Positions 48,401-57,275 are shown, counted from the stretch's first letter. The stretch: 64,000 nucleotides of DNA from Drechmeria coniospora (GCF_001625195.1 NC_054389.1:7746520-7810519); one strand, 5' to 3'. Made by a program: numbers and translations. Notes: a model not told the origin generated them from the letters alone.

Positions 48401-48406
48401 ACGTAA
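36420..48406 (+). CDS. giant secreted adhesin: flocculin-type repeats, Cys/Thr-rich repeat array, C-terminal Gly-rich domain
   Basis: Three exons join in frame: 36420-36577, 36641-36729 and 36795-48406 (introns 63 and 65 bp, donors GTAAAT and GTGAGC, acceptors CCGCAG and GCTCAG), giving 3952 residues. Exon 1 supplies the signal peptide (MRSAPVQYLIASCLYFATFS) that the 11.6-kb last exon lacks. Residues about 105-515 hold nine flocculin-type repeats (PWTGT...TTxTIxPTGTxxGTIIxxTP). Residues about 522-3608 hold roughly 80 units of about 38 residues built on GPTPGTSTIxPPxGCTxxC, each with a C-x3-C pair and many Thr. The last about 335 residues form a Gly-rich domain (IAIAGGGGG, AVAGGGGG, GGSGGGGGGYGGGGSG). 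No GPI signal is seen. Flocculin repeats mediate cell-cell or substrate adhesion in yeasts; that role is inferred here. The absence of stops in 11.6 kb of repeats argues for a functional gene. Confidence 0.88.
38120..39850 (+). repeat. 345-bp higher-order repeat, about five copies
   Basis: Three consecutive units (ending GCTTNCMSTIIITVAP, GCTTNCYTTVVVP and GCTTDCMTTIVVTV types) recur as a block every 345 bp; identical phrases start at 38641, 38986, 39331 and 39676. The high similarity between blocks points to recent unequal exchange or slippage. Confidence 0.9.
45090..46460 (+). repeat. 456-bp higher-order repeat, about three copies
   Basis: A block of four units recurs every 456 bp; the phrase around CAATATTGCCCCCATCTGGG occurs at 45471 and 45927, and a diverged third copy sits at about 46383. 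It is twice the 228-bp period of the array to its left. Confidence 0.85.
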
Positions 48407-48660
48407 TTGGTTTCTCGGGTGTTGCTGTATTGTAAGATTTTGATGGTGGAGCACATAGTGTACTGATATAGAGAAGTTGAAATTAACAGCTGAACGATCT
48501 TCAATGTCGATCGACTAACGCTTGGCCGTAACGTGACTGGTTATCAAGTTATCTAGATGTAATGCTATTAGTATAGCTAGAGGACTCCGGGAATCCGATT
48601 TCCTTGTTCGGCTTCTTACAGCCGATGCTGGTACTGGTGTGTCAACTACCAGGCATCACC
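48407..48660. other. 3' flank of the giant adhesin gene
   Basis: No gene is recognised. The stretch is AT-rich and runs into an LTR fragment at 48661. Confidence 0.4.
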
Positions 48661-48961
48661 TATCAACAAGATGTTCCCTTCTTGGAGCATAGATAAGACT
48701 GATTTCAATCCTTGTCTTGTTAAAATGGGTGGGAATCGTATCCCCTATATATACTCCTAGCTAGTTGCTGGAAGGCAAGCTATCCAACCTTATTCTATAG
48801 GTACGATCGTATAAGGCGGGTCAAATCCTCCCCTGATCGGTCGAACCTACAGTGGGGGGCAAAATGTACTTGCCCACCTTCAAGCAACCATTTTCTATTA
48901 GGTTAGAAGATTAGACTAGGAATGTGGTCTCTGAAGGTGGTGTACATTGGTGGCTCTAACA
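48661..48961 (+). mobile_element. LTR fragment (family A) carrying a foldback insertion
   Basis: GATAAGACTG, TCCTTGTCTTGTTAAAATGG, GTATCCCCTATATATACTCC, CTAGTTGCTGGAAGGCAAGC and GATCGGTCGAACCTACA match the 17850 copy. Where that copy continues directly to ATTGGTGGCTGTAACA, here about 100 bp intervene before ATTGGTGGCTCTAACA. The extra DNA has imperfect inverted ends (48866-48882 and 48932-48945). Confidence 0.75.
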
Positions 48962-49797
48962 TGGCTGCAACCTTATCAAGGTACTTGCCTTGCGTTACTT
49001 CCACCCAACATCACCTCCACCGGATTACTGCTCGACGCCGTCTCAGCTGGCGTCAACCAGAATACACCAACGCTCACGCCTGCTTCACCGAGTTCAGCAC
49101 GTGGGTAGCATTGCTTTCAATGGTACCCGTAGAACTTTGGCCACTGCCACATCAACCTTGCGAATATACTATGTGACGACGAGGTTCATATCAGATTGGC
49201 CAACTTTCAGGGCTGCTGCATTGACGATAGATGCGGTTCCATAATGGGCACCATACTCGCTAAGCCATACTGACACTACTCACTCTCCACGAGAATCGAT
49301 GGTTTCGAGGCCAACCGGATAAGGCACACTCTGCCCTAGGCTCAATCATTTATTTCATCATTACTGGTGACACTGAGGCGAAGCTCATCTCCGATATCAT
49401 CGGAGGAGAACAGGATTGGAACGAGAAGGGGCCGGCTGGATTTGCGAATACTGAAGGCCTTTAGCTTCCAAATCTACCTCTGCATTCGTCTGATGCAATG
49501 TCCAAATTGCCTAAAATTCCATTTCACTGGTCCTTCACAGCTTCGTGAATTTTTATCGGCATATGCTGGGTCGTTCGGAGCCATTTGAGCCCTCCATTGT
49601 GGTACTTGGGGTAAATGCGGTCAGGCGTTATGATGATTATGCTTGAAATCCCTCTATGTGTCATGAACCGTCTTGCTTGAATGAAGCTTGGGCGATCCGG
49701 AGTGGCGCGATCGCTGGCAAGCAGTACTCTAGGCCTATGTAAGTCAAGCAATGGCGGCGTCGGGTGAGTTATTATACCCAGAGAGGGAGAAACGAGA
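48962..49797. other. intergenic, no gene recognised
   Basis: Immediately after the LTR end the sequence GGCTGCAACCTTATCAAGG resembles the post-LTR sequence at 18058, so some internal element DNA may remain. The rest shows only short frames with no recognisable features. Confidence 0.4.
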
Positions 49798-50598
49798 CTA
49801 CCAAAATCCCGCACGGAGGCCACGGTGGTGGCCGTTCAGAGGGACGTTCAGTAGTGGCCATTCTTTCGCTGGCTTCTCACGGTGAAATGGTGGTTGAAAA
49901 CGATTTGATTCGATTCTGGGTTCCCCAACAACAAACAAGTAGATTACAAGTAGATTTGAATCAAATCGGCCTCTAGCCAAATGACAAGTGACTTTCTGGA
50001 TGTGTGTCCGTGACTTTCTGGATGTGTGTCCGTATCCAATATCTGGAGCATCCCAGAGATCTTGGTCATCTGGCCAATCCGGCTTCTCGTTCTGTTTCAT
50101 GGTAGAATCTGGCTTCTCAGGCGCATGAGTTGCTTCCTTGAATTCCAGCGTACCAGGATCCTCGACATAGCCGTGGCAGGCGACATAAGTCTCGCGACCC
50201 AAGTGGTTATGAGTCTTATAGCTGAATGTAACGTAGTCACCTCTGGGATCCTTCTGGCGTCTCCCATTGATGGTCGTGGTTGAGTGAACTTCGCTCCTGC
50301 AGTCAGTCAGTAATTGTGGCACACGTCCTGAACAACAAAGACATCCAAGTTCGGGGGTTTCATTGCGAGAGACGTACATAAATGCCTGACACAGGCATTC
50401 GCTATCGACCTCCGTCGTCCGTCCATACATGTTGTCGGGCCCCGGCTCGCTCCGAGTCGCTTGTCGATGCAACCTCATCCCAAGTTTCCCGCCAATCGTA
50501 GAAAAACCTGCCGAAAGGCTTTCGAATGGACCAATGGACCAATTATGGCCTCTATCATGACATGAATCGTATTGGTTGGCGCTATCATCCCTGGCCAT
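49798..50598 (-). CDS. hypothetical protein, weakly supported
   Basis: A 266-codon frame starts at ATG 50598. The central part has a protein-like, charged composition (YVTFSYKTHNHLGRETYVAC, then PEKPDWPDDQ-like acidic stretches) and a Cys cluster (ECLCQAF, LGCLCC). There is no signal peptide and no family match. The C-terminal third runs through a 22-bp tandem duplication and becomes basic and irregular. It may be one exon of a spliced gene, a decayed gene or chance. Confidence 0.3.
   Translation of the reverse strand: MARDDSANQYDSCHDRGHNWSIGPFESLSAGFSTIGGKLGMRLHRQATRSEPGPDNMYGRTTEVDSECLCQAFMYVSRNETPELGCLCCSGRVPQLLTDCRSEVHSTTTINGRRQKDPRGDYVTFSYKTHNHLGRETYVACHGYVEDPGTLEFKEATHAPEKPDSTMKQNEKPDWPDDQDLWDAPDIGYGHTSRKSRTHIQKVTCHLARGRFDSNLLVIYLFVVGEPRIESNRFQPPFHREKPAKEWPLLNVPLNGHHRGLRAGFW
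49988..50031. repeat. exact 22-bp tandem duplication
   Basis: GTGACTTTCTGGATGTGTGT plus CC occurs twice head to tail (49988-50009 and 50010-50031). It shifts any frame crossing it by 22 bases relative to a single-copy ancestor. Confidence 0.95.
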
Positions 50599-51115
50599 CG
50601 AAGTTTCCAGTGCACACCTGATCAGTGTGTTGGGAGCATTGGGCGGCTACGGTCAAGTACCATTATTACCACCATTACCACGATTGCCACCATGGACGGC
50701 ATTATTACAGTACTTTGTACATATTGCTCGCAATGGGCGCTTCGGCTTATTGATCATAATACTTCCCACCGTACTCGAAGCTCCAACCACTGGCTTTCGT
50801 CATCTCAACTTCTATCCAATAGGCAGCCGATCATTGTTGTTCACCCATGGCCCACAAGAAAATGCCACTGCAACGATGACGTTGGCATCAAACTCTCAGC
50901 ATCATGTCCTCAGCTATCAGGAACATTTGCACCTCCCAGAACAGTCCCGAGTTTTATGCAGCACCAAAAAAAGGTTCTCCCATGTGATGCGGATGACTGC
51001 TCGGCTACTACGCCAGGGAATTATGCGGCGCGCGGCAACGCCGATGGTTTGCTCGTCGAGCCCCTTTGTTCCTCTGCAGGTGCGATTCAGCATCCTCCAA
51101 GCATATTTCTCAACC

Positions 51116-52450
51116 ATGTCTGCATTACCAACCGACTACAGATACATCGATGGCATAGAGAATCTCGGCGACTACCGACCAGGCGGCTATCACCCGATTG
51201 ACATCGGTAACCAACTCAACAATCGATATCGAGTAATACACAGGCTCGGCTACAGTACCTTCTCCACCGCTTGGCTGGCTGTCGACGAGTGGTCATCAAA
51301 ATGCATAGCTATTAAAGTCAGTACTACGGACGCAAATTGCGCCGAGGTTGATTTTCTGTACTATTGTACGCATTGCGCTGCAAGTTACAGCAACTCGGAA
51401 AAGGTCCCGTCGTTGATTTCTGTCGTGCATGACCACTTCGACCTTGACGGCCCTAATGGCATTCACCCGTGCCCCGTAACGATTCCGGTACGCTGCAGCT
51501 TACGGGATACAATGGAGGCATATGGCAGCTCCTTGTTTTAGCTTCGAGTTGCCAGGTCTCTTGCTGTACAGCTAGTCGTTGCTGTAACCCTCGTCCACTT
51601 ATAAGGTTACGCCCATGGAGGTAAGTACTGTCGTCTTAACGCAACGGCTCTACTAACGTGGACTTAAGGTTTGCATCTCGGTAATGTTCTCTTGCAAATT
51701 CCCTTATCTCTCGACTACTTGTCCGTCGAGGAACTGTACGCACGATATAGGGAGCCGCGCCAAGAGGTAGTAGTTCGTCTCGCTACCGAGGCGTTTCCTT
51801 GCGGGTATTCCCTCCTACGCAGCACCTTCGGTATGGTTGGGTATTATACCAAGCCACTTACTTCTACCGAGTAAGGCGAAATTGACACTTGGCGACTTCG
51901 GGGTTGCCTTCCGCCCAGACGTTAATTCTCGATATAAGTTATATGCTCCCTTGGTTCTCCGCCCTCCCGAAGTATTGTTCGAGCCACTTACGCCTCGTAT
52001 GCTAAAATTTGATGTGTAGAGCTTGGGTTGTATAATATTTGAGCTCCTCGCTTATAGGTCGCTTATTAACGGGTTCTATGCCCCTTAGGACGATATTACA
52101 GTGCAGTAAGTAGAACTGCAGGGTGTACCGCTAACCGACTGGTGGAGAAAGTACGAGAAGTAACCGAAGTAGTACGATAAAGCAGGCAACGCGTTGAGCC
52201 CTACGTCTAACATTTAGTCGTATAAATGACGGTTTGAGCAGGAGGTGCAGTACCCGCAGCAATACCGGGATATATAATTGATCGACAATAACGAACGGGA
52301 TGCGCTGCTTAAGCTCCTTGGGTAGATGCTTGCATAGAAGCCCAGCGACCGACCGGATATGACAAAGGTTCTACGACTCGTCACAACGGTCCCGGCAGTC
52401 ACAGCAGCGGCCCGGCGCATGTACCTGCCGGGAATCAAGCAACGTCGAGT
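51116..52450 (+). pseudogene. SR-protein-kinase-like (SRPK) serine/threonine kinase, degraded
   Basis: From ATG 51116 the N-lobe is readable: GGYHPIDIGNQLNNRYRVIH, then the glycine loop region LGYSTFSTAWLAVDE and the lysine strand CIAIKV. After a stop at 51541 the C-lobe continues in other frames: HLGNVLLQIPLSLDYLSVEE near 51673, a DFG-type LGDFGVAFRPDVNSRYKLYA at about 51890-51950, LRPPEVLFEPLTP, and SLGCIIFELLAYRSLI at about 52022-52070. KPSDRPDMTKVL lies near 52350. This is the fungal SRPK-like order, but frameshifts and several stops make an active kinase impossible. The first glycine of the nucleotide loop is replaced (GYS for GxG). Intact relatives phosphorylate Ser/Arg-rich proteins, and many fungi carry numerous degenerate copies. 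Confidence 0.85.
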
Positions 52451-52980
52451 ATAAATTTCAAAAGACTTTCTTGGCTTCCTATACGCCGTTTTTGCAAATG
52501 CCGGTCAGTAAATGCGAGCGTACAATGTACATTTACGCTGTCGACAAGTGTGCTTGCACTGCACTTTGGCACAGTGCACGTACTGCTGCACGTGCTGCAA
52601 GACGGTGCAAACTGTATATGTGCGCATCAGGACCTAGTATACGGGATACTGACGTACACTGACTAGATCAGCACCTACCGGATACCTGCTAGAAAGGTAC
52701 TGCTACCTGTACTCGCAGTGCTTGTGCCATACTGTCGCCAAGGACACATACAAATGCTTCATTGTTTACGGCAAGAAAGACCATATTGGTAACTAGTGCC
52801 TACACTGTACGCTTGTGCCCGCGCACCGTATGACCCTGTTCTTTTACCCTCACTGTACCCTCTGACATGTAATTGCTTCCCTCCTCTCCATTGCAAACTT
52901 GCATCCATCATGTCGTCATAACAGGTGTATGGTAAGCAAGGACAAATGTATCAGACACCCCTGCCCCTGAAACCAACCCA
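52451..52980. other. intergenic, no gene recognised
   Basis: The stretch is rich in TGCAC/GTGCA words (52,540-52,620) and carries only short frames. It is the 3' flank of the minus-strand gene that ends at 52981. Confidence 0.4.
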
Positions 52981-53775
52981 TTATGTTAAAGGCGTCGTTG
53001 CGTCTACGCAGCTGCCCTCGGCAAACTCGGCCATAGCTTCGTTTAGGCGGTGATAAATAAAGCGCATATGCCACTTGGTATCTTTCTGCTTTTCATCGTC
53101 CGAAGCCGCTATCGTGTACCCGCTGAGCGTGTGGAATTGGTCTCGGATGGCTTGAAGAAGACGCTGCATGTTGGAACAATTACCGTACTTTTCGACCATC
53201 GGCTTCATGGGCTTGACATATCTATTCATGTTGAATGCAAGCGAGTGGTACGCAGTGCCGAGAGAGGCCAAAAGAGGCTTCGTTTTATGCCCAGCCTCAT
53301 CGTCGACAGTTTCCTTCAGACCCTCGGCCCCGGCTTTCAGACGCGATTCAACTTTGCTGGTTGTTGTCATAATACTGTCCATGGAGAGATTGGGCTGCCT
53401 GATGTTCCAATTAAAGTTTTTGATTGCCTTTTTGATAGTCGCAATTTCGGATTCGACAGATTTTCGCGCTTTATATTCGGTTCCATCCTCATTCTCGTCC
53501 ACGATCGGCATGTCGTCCTCGCCGCCTTGAGGTGCCGTCTCGGTCGACACTTTGCCTTTCGGCAGCTGCTGCTCAAGAGTCGTGGACATGGTGTTTTCGC
53601 CTGAGGGTGCTCCCCCGATGGATATTTCGCCTCCAGATGGATGTTGCTCGAGAACGGTGCCGCTTTCGTGCACGACCTGCACGTCGCTTGCGGATGCTTC
53701 CTCGGTTGCACGGCGACGATGCATCATGCCTGCCGAAGCAAGAGTGGCAAAGACAAGAGCGTTTGTGTACTTCAT
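52981..53775 (-). CDS. secreted protein, paralogue of the neighbour at 54487, unknown function
   Basis: The 264-residue product starts at ATG 53775, aligned with its paralogue's start. The signal peptide (MKYTNALVFATLASAG) is followed by a basic triplet in HRRRATEEAS that could be a Kex2-type processing site. Residues about 25-95 are acidic and low-complexity with loosely repeated ESGT...EQ...P.GG phrases. The remainder is helical (SEIATIKKAIKNFNW, then KPMVEKYGNCSNMQRLLQAI) and ends FAEGSCV. The helical half resembles HsbA-like secreted proteins in pattern, but I cannot confirm that. A TATAAGTA box lies about 115 bp upstream. The gene is intronless and forms a head-to-tail tandem pair. Confidence 0.75.
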   Translation of the reverse strand: MKYTNALVFATLASAGMMHRRRATEEASASDVQVVHESGTVLEQHPSGGEISIGGAPSGENTMSTTLEQQLPKGKVSTETAPQGGEDDMPIVDENEDGTEYKARKSVESEIATIKKAIKNFNWNIRQPNLSMDSIMTTTSKVESRLKAGAEGLKETVDDEAGHKTKPLLASLGTAYHSLAFNMNRYVKPMKPMVEKYGNCSNMQRLLQAIRDQFHTLSGYTIAASDDEKQKDTKWHMRFIYHRLNEAMAEFAEGSCVDATTPLT

Positions 53776-53888
53776 GATCAAGGGTGATGCGTCGTGCAGT
53801 CGAGCCGTATTGTATTGCGGTGCTGTGTTGTGATGCTGAAGCGGTGCTGTGCAGACCGTGGGAATGGATTGAGCATGGCTTGCAGTAA

Positions 53889-53896
53889 TACTTATA
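53889..53896 (-). promoter_or_regulatory. TATAAGTA box, conserved with the paralogous promoter
   Basis: On the minus strand TATAAGTA lies about 115 bp before ATG 53775 and is followed by CCATTCCCACGG-type sequence. The same box and the same downstream phrase occur upstream of the paralogue (55396-55403). Confidence 0.65.
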
Positions 53897-54486
53897 GCAT
53901 TGATATTAGGCCATTGCTATATGACTGATTGCTGGGGAACCGTGCCGACTTGACTGCTCCGCCCTCGTTCCACATGCCACCATTTTTGCAGTAGACAAAC
54001 GACAAAAAAAAGGGAGGCCACAGGAAATGTGGATTATCTGGGTACTGCGGAGTATAGATTTCGACCAAGTTTATACAAGCAACGACGATAGATCAGAAAT
54101 GGTAATAAAGTGGACAATTGCCAACTGCTCTGTTTGGCAAGCCTTTCCGCTGGCCACAGCCGTTCCGCAGCCATTATCATGGTGCGTATACCGTACACAA
54201 ACGTGGCCAAATCGACTCGCCCTCTTGCTGTGAGCCGGACGGCATTGCATCAAGAACTTGCGGCCTAAACAGGCGTCAACTTATCAACGACCCGACCATC
54301 CAGAGGTGGACCTATTCGGCCTCGTTTCTCCTTGCATCTATTCCCCACCCTCAGGCCACAAGGGTTCTCTCGGTACAAGGATACTTGATATCATACTCCG
54401 TACTCTTACCCATATTATTGTCATTACCAAGTGCCAAGGCACGCAAGAACAACCGTAGACAGACACCCTTACCCCCCGCCAACCCA
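53897..54486. other. intergenic between the paralogous secreted-protein genes
   Basis: This is the 3' flank of the 54487 gene and the distal promoter of the 53775 gene. No further gene is recognised. Confidence 0.4.
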
Positions 54487-55296
54487 TCATGGCAGAGCCT
54501 TTGTCCGCTTTACGCAGCGTCCCTCGGAAAACTCGGCAACAGCATCGTTAAGGTACTGCGGAAGCGAGACGTCTTGTTGCTCTTGTGCCAAAGACGCTGC
54601 TATGTACTTGCTTACCCGAAGCAGTCGGGCTTGGATGCTTTGAATGGTTGTTTCCATCTGCAAACACCTGCCGTACTGTTCAACTGTCGGTCTCCATGGC
54701 ACAACATAGTCGCGAATGCTGCTTTCGAGCATGAGGCAGTCAGAGGCAAAAGCGCGGTAAAGCTTTATTATCTCCTTTGGCTCGCCAGCTATTATCTCCT
54801 TTGGCTCGCCAGCTATTATCTCCCCAGCTACCGTTTTCAGCAGAGCATTGGCGCGGGTTTCTAGACGCGATTCAAACTGGCCCGTTGTCGTTATTATAAG
54901 GTGGAAACGCAGACTAGGGCTCATTATAGTCGAATTGAAGCGTTGAATTTCAATTCGAATCGCCGTAATTCGTGACCGAATGCTTGGTGCATCCGGCGGA
55001 AGCAGGGTGCCGCTTTCATCCACTGTCGCAATTTCGCGCTGGCTTGCCGGTTCGACGAATATTATTTCGCGGCCAGGTTCATCCGGCGGAAGCAGGGTGC
55101 CACTTTCATCCACCACCATTTCGGGCTGGGGTGCTGCCTTGACGGATATTTCGCTGCCAGCTTTGTGGAGCGGGAGACGGGTACCACTTTCGTCCACTTC
55201 CAGCATTTTATTGCTTCCAGATGCTTCCTCATGCCGACGATGGATGGCGTCTGCGGATGCGAGAGTGGTAAAAAGAAGAGCGTTTGTGAACTTCAT
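54487..55296 (-). CDS. secreted protein with VDESGT repeats, paralogue of the neighbour at 52981
   Basis: The 269-residue intronless product starts at ATG 55296 with the signal peptide MKFTNALLFTTLASADA, nearly the same as its paralogue's, then a dibasic HRRHEEAS. Three copies of a (V)DESGTxLPxxxxGxEI-type repeat fill residues about 32-100 (EVDESGTRLPLHKAG, VVDESGTLLPPDEPG, TVDESGTLLPPDAPS). The helical C-terminal half ends FSEGRCV, matching FAEGSCV in the neighbour. An eight-residue insertion (EIIAGEPK repeated) comes from a 24-bp tandem duplication. The leader, dibasic site and C-terminal half align with the paralogue while the repeat region differs. Secretion is well supported; function is unknown. 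Confidence 0.75.
   Translation of the reverse strand: MKFTNALLFTTLASADAIHRRHEEASGSNKMLEVDESGTRLPLHKAGSEISVKAAPQPEMVVDESGTLLPPDEPGREIIFVEPASQREIATVDESGTLLPPDAPSIRSRITAIRIEIQRFNSTIMSPSLRFHLIITTTGQFESRLETRANALLKTVAGEIIAGEPKEIIAGEPKEIIKLYRAFASDCLMLESSIRDYVVPWRPTVEQYGRCLQMETTIQSIQARLLRVSKYIAASLAQEQQDVSLPQYLNDAVAEFSEGRCVKRTKALP
54767..54814. repeat. exact 24-bp in-frame tandem duplication inside the secreted-protein gene
   Basis: ATTATCTCCTTTGGCTCGCC plus AGCT occurs at 54767-54790 and 54791-54814. It adds eight codons without breaking the frame and is absent from the paralogue. Confidence 0.95.
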
Positions 55297-55395
55297 GATG
55301 GATCGTGTGCGATGCAGCTGAGCCCTGTTGCGTTGTAAGTGTAGAAGCTGTGCTGTACGCGAGGTCCGTGGGAATCGATGGAGCGTGGCTCACGA

Positions 55396-55403
55396 TACTT
55401 ATA
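55396..55403 (-). promoter_or_regulatory. TATAAGTA box, conserved with the paralogous promoter
   Basis: On the minus strand TATAAGTA lies about 100 bp before ATG 55296 and is followed by GATTCCCACGG, as in the promoter of the gene at 53775. Confidence 0.65.
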
Positions 55404-55586
55404 CTTGTACGTCACCGTAGTCAAACGACGTAGAACGGCCTGCGGGGGAACCGTGTCGTCTTTGTGCTCGGCCCAGGTACCATATGGCTAACTGAGCGAC
55501 GACTATAATATAGGGATAGTACAGTAGGTGGGCAATGAGCGACTGCTCTGCTCTCGTTGCATTCGCCAGAGCGGAAATCCATCTCG

Positions 55587-56147
55587 TCATACTGGCTGCG
55601 GCCGTTCCATGTTTGTCGTGGACGTGCAGGGCCGTTGGCGTAAGAGTATCCGCCGAGCCCAAACCTGCTCCCTGTTAGAGCGCTGTATACCGGCACGTAC
55701 AGCGTATACATACCTATCCCTACGTCCCTCTACGACGTAGTGGAAGCTTATCGGCAGGATGCGCAGTCGGTCACGACCATAACAAACATATGCCTGCATG
55801 CGCAGCACCCCAACAAAATTGTAGACGGAGCGATTTAGCCTGTCACCTGCTACTAGTGTCTCTCCGGTAAGTGTATCATGACAAAACATTTGGAATTCGC
55901 TGGCAAGGGTTTCATGATTCTTGTACGCAGTTGGAATTATAGCTGGTGCAGATATGTTGGTGATATACGAAGCTGTTTTTATTGTGAAGGGTGCGGCACT
56001 GGCCGGCGTGGCGATAAATGTGCATGCAAACTTGTTGTCGACATTCCTATTTCTCAACTGGCGATTACAAGATTCGCTGGCAACATTACTAGTATTTGGA
56101 AACGCCGCACATAGGCCAGCAGGAAGAATGGATGTAAAAGCAACCAT
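55587..56147 (-). CDS. small secreted protein of unknown family
   Basis: ATG 56147 (context TCGCAATGG) opens a 186-codon frame with a signal peptide (MVAFTSILPAGLCAAFP). The mature part has about five cysteines (ASESCNRQL, KFACTF, MFCHDT, AYVCYG) and three N-glycosylation sequons, the first two near its start and middle. It carries no recognised domain. A TATATAT box lies about 90 bp upstream (about 56236-56242). The last 50 codons are unusually Arg-rich (REQVWARRILLRQRP) and may be read-through past a lost exon boundary, so the C-terminus is doubtful. It is the third minus-strand secreted-protein gene in this cluster. Confidence 0.55.
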   Translation of the reverse strand: MVAFTSILPAGLCAAFPNTSNVASESCNRQLRNRNVDNKFACTFIATPASAAPFTIKTASYITNISAPAIIPTAYKNHETLASEFQMFCHDTLTGETLVAGDRLNRSVYNFVGVLRMQAYVCYGRDRLRILPISFHYVVEGRRDRYVYAVRAGIQRSNREQVWARRILLRQRPCTSTTNMERPQPV

Positions 56148-56249
56148 TGCGAAACTGTACACAGAGTACCACGTGTCTACGTGGGCCACAATTGTTAAGG
56201 TCCGGCTTGCCAGTGGGCTTGACTTACCTTAAAAGATATATACCCACGA

Positions 56250-57171
56250 CCTAACCTTGTCGCTTGCACTGCATGTTATGGTCAGTGGTTTGGCTCTCAG
56301 TCTGTCTTCCCTCTACAGTAGAGTCAAGGAAGGCCATTAAGAGCTTAGGCTGGCTTCCAATCAGTTCGACGCTTAGACTCTGGCTAAGCCCAGGTGGAAC
56401 CCAAGAATAAAGACAGGCGCAATGCGGTGCTTAGTTGCCTGCCGTAATTATTGCCAACAAGACAAGGATAGGCAGCGGACTAAATCCCAGCGGGTGGATG
56501 GCGTAGAAAAAGGTCGACTCTGGAAATTTTCATTCGCAAGCCAGGCCCCAATACTACAAAGTCTTGTCCAACAGCAGTCGGGCTTGTCTCGGCCAACTGA
56601 CGCGATATTTCTTGGACAGTACACCACTATATATACAGAGTGTATAGTATTACCCCTGGTTACAGAAATTGTACTTGGTTTCCATTAGGCAGTAAATGGA
56701 CAGTGGCCCTGGGAGTGTCAATGGTCAACTGGCAGGCAAGCCCTGAAGCATCATTATATGGGCCTCTCATTTGTGGACAAACGGCACCGTACAGTCCATA
56801 GAAACGAGTTACAGGAAACGATCAGCGACAGACAAGAGCCAGATATTAGGTTACGTTTGCGGTTGTCTGACCTATTGCAGCGTTTCTTTTGTGCCTAGAT
56901 TTAGGGCCTGCGGAAGGGCTTAACAAGCTCTTCACTACAAGAGTCGCAATGAGACATTTGGTATGTCATGAGCCCATGCAGGAATTGCCTTGAGGAGATA
57001 GCGACCTGAAAATTCTTTTAGGGCCGAGATAACCCACTTACTGTCTCTTGTCGAATATTGGTACTCTTAGGACCCGCCGTCCACTAAGCTGCCTCTCGGG
57101 GCTGCATTCTCAAAGGTCACAAATCCAAACAATGGCGCATTGGCTAGGAGCTGTACTGTAAATGGCTCAAT
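56250..57171. other. intergenic, no gene recognised
   Basis: No frame has supporting features. The DNA looks like mixed repeat debris, with short duplicated phrases such as GGCTGGCTTCCAATCAG and TCTGGCTAAGCCCAGG near 56340-56400. Confidence 0.4.
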
Positions 57172-57275
57172 TAACCGTACCACGCCCACTTATTAGCGAC
57201 TTGGATCCCTTGCACTACCGTAAGGTATTGGTGCAATGGATCCGAGTCGGTAATAAGTAGGGCAGAGTACGGTTA
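57172..57275. repeat. 104-bp imperfect palindrome (foldback or MITE-like)
   Basis: The left arm TAACCGTACCACGCCCACTT...ATTAGCGACTTGGATCC...TTGCAC pairs with the right arm GTGCAATGGATCCGAGTCGG...TAATAAGTAGGGC...GTACGGTTA. Arms are about 48 bp with roughly ten mismatches and a loop of only a few bases. No coding sequence lies inside. Confidence 0.85.
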
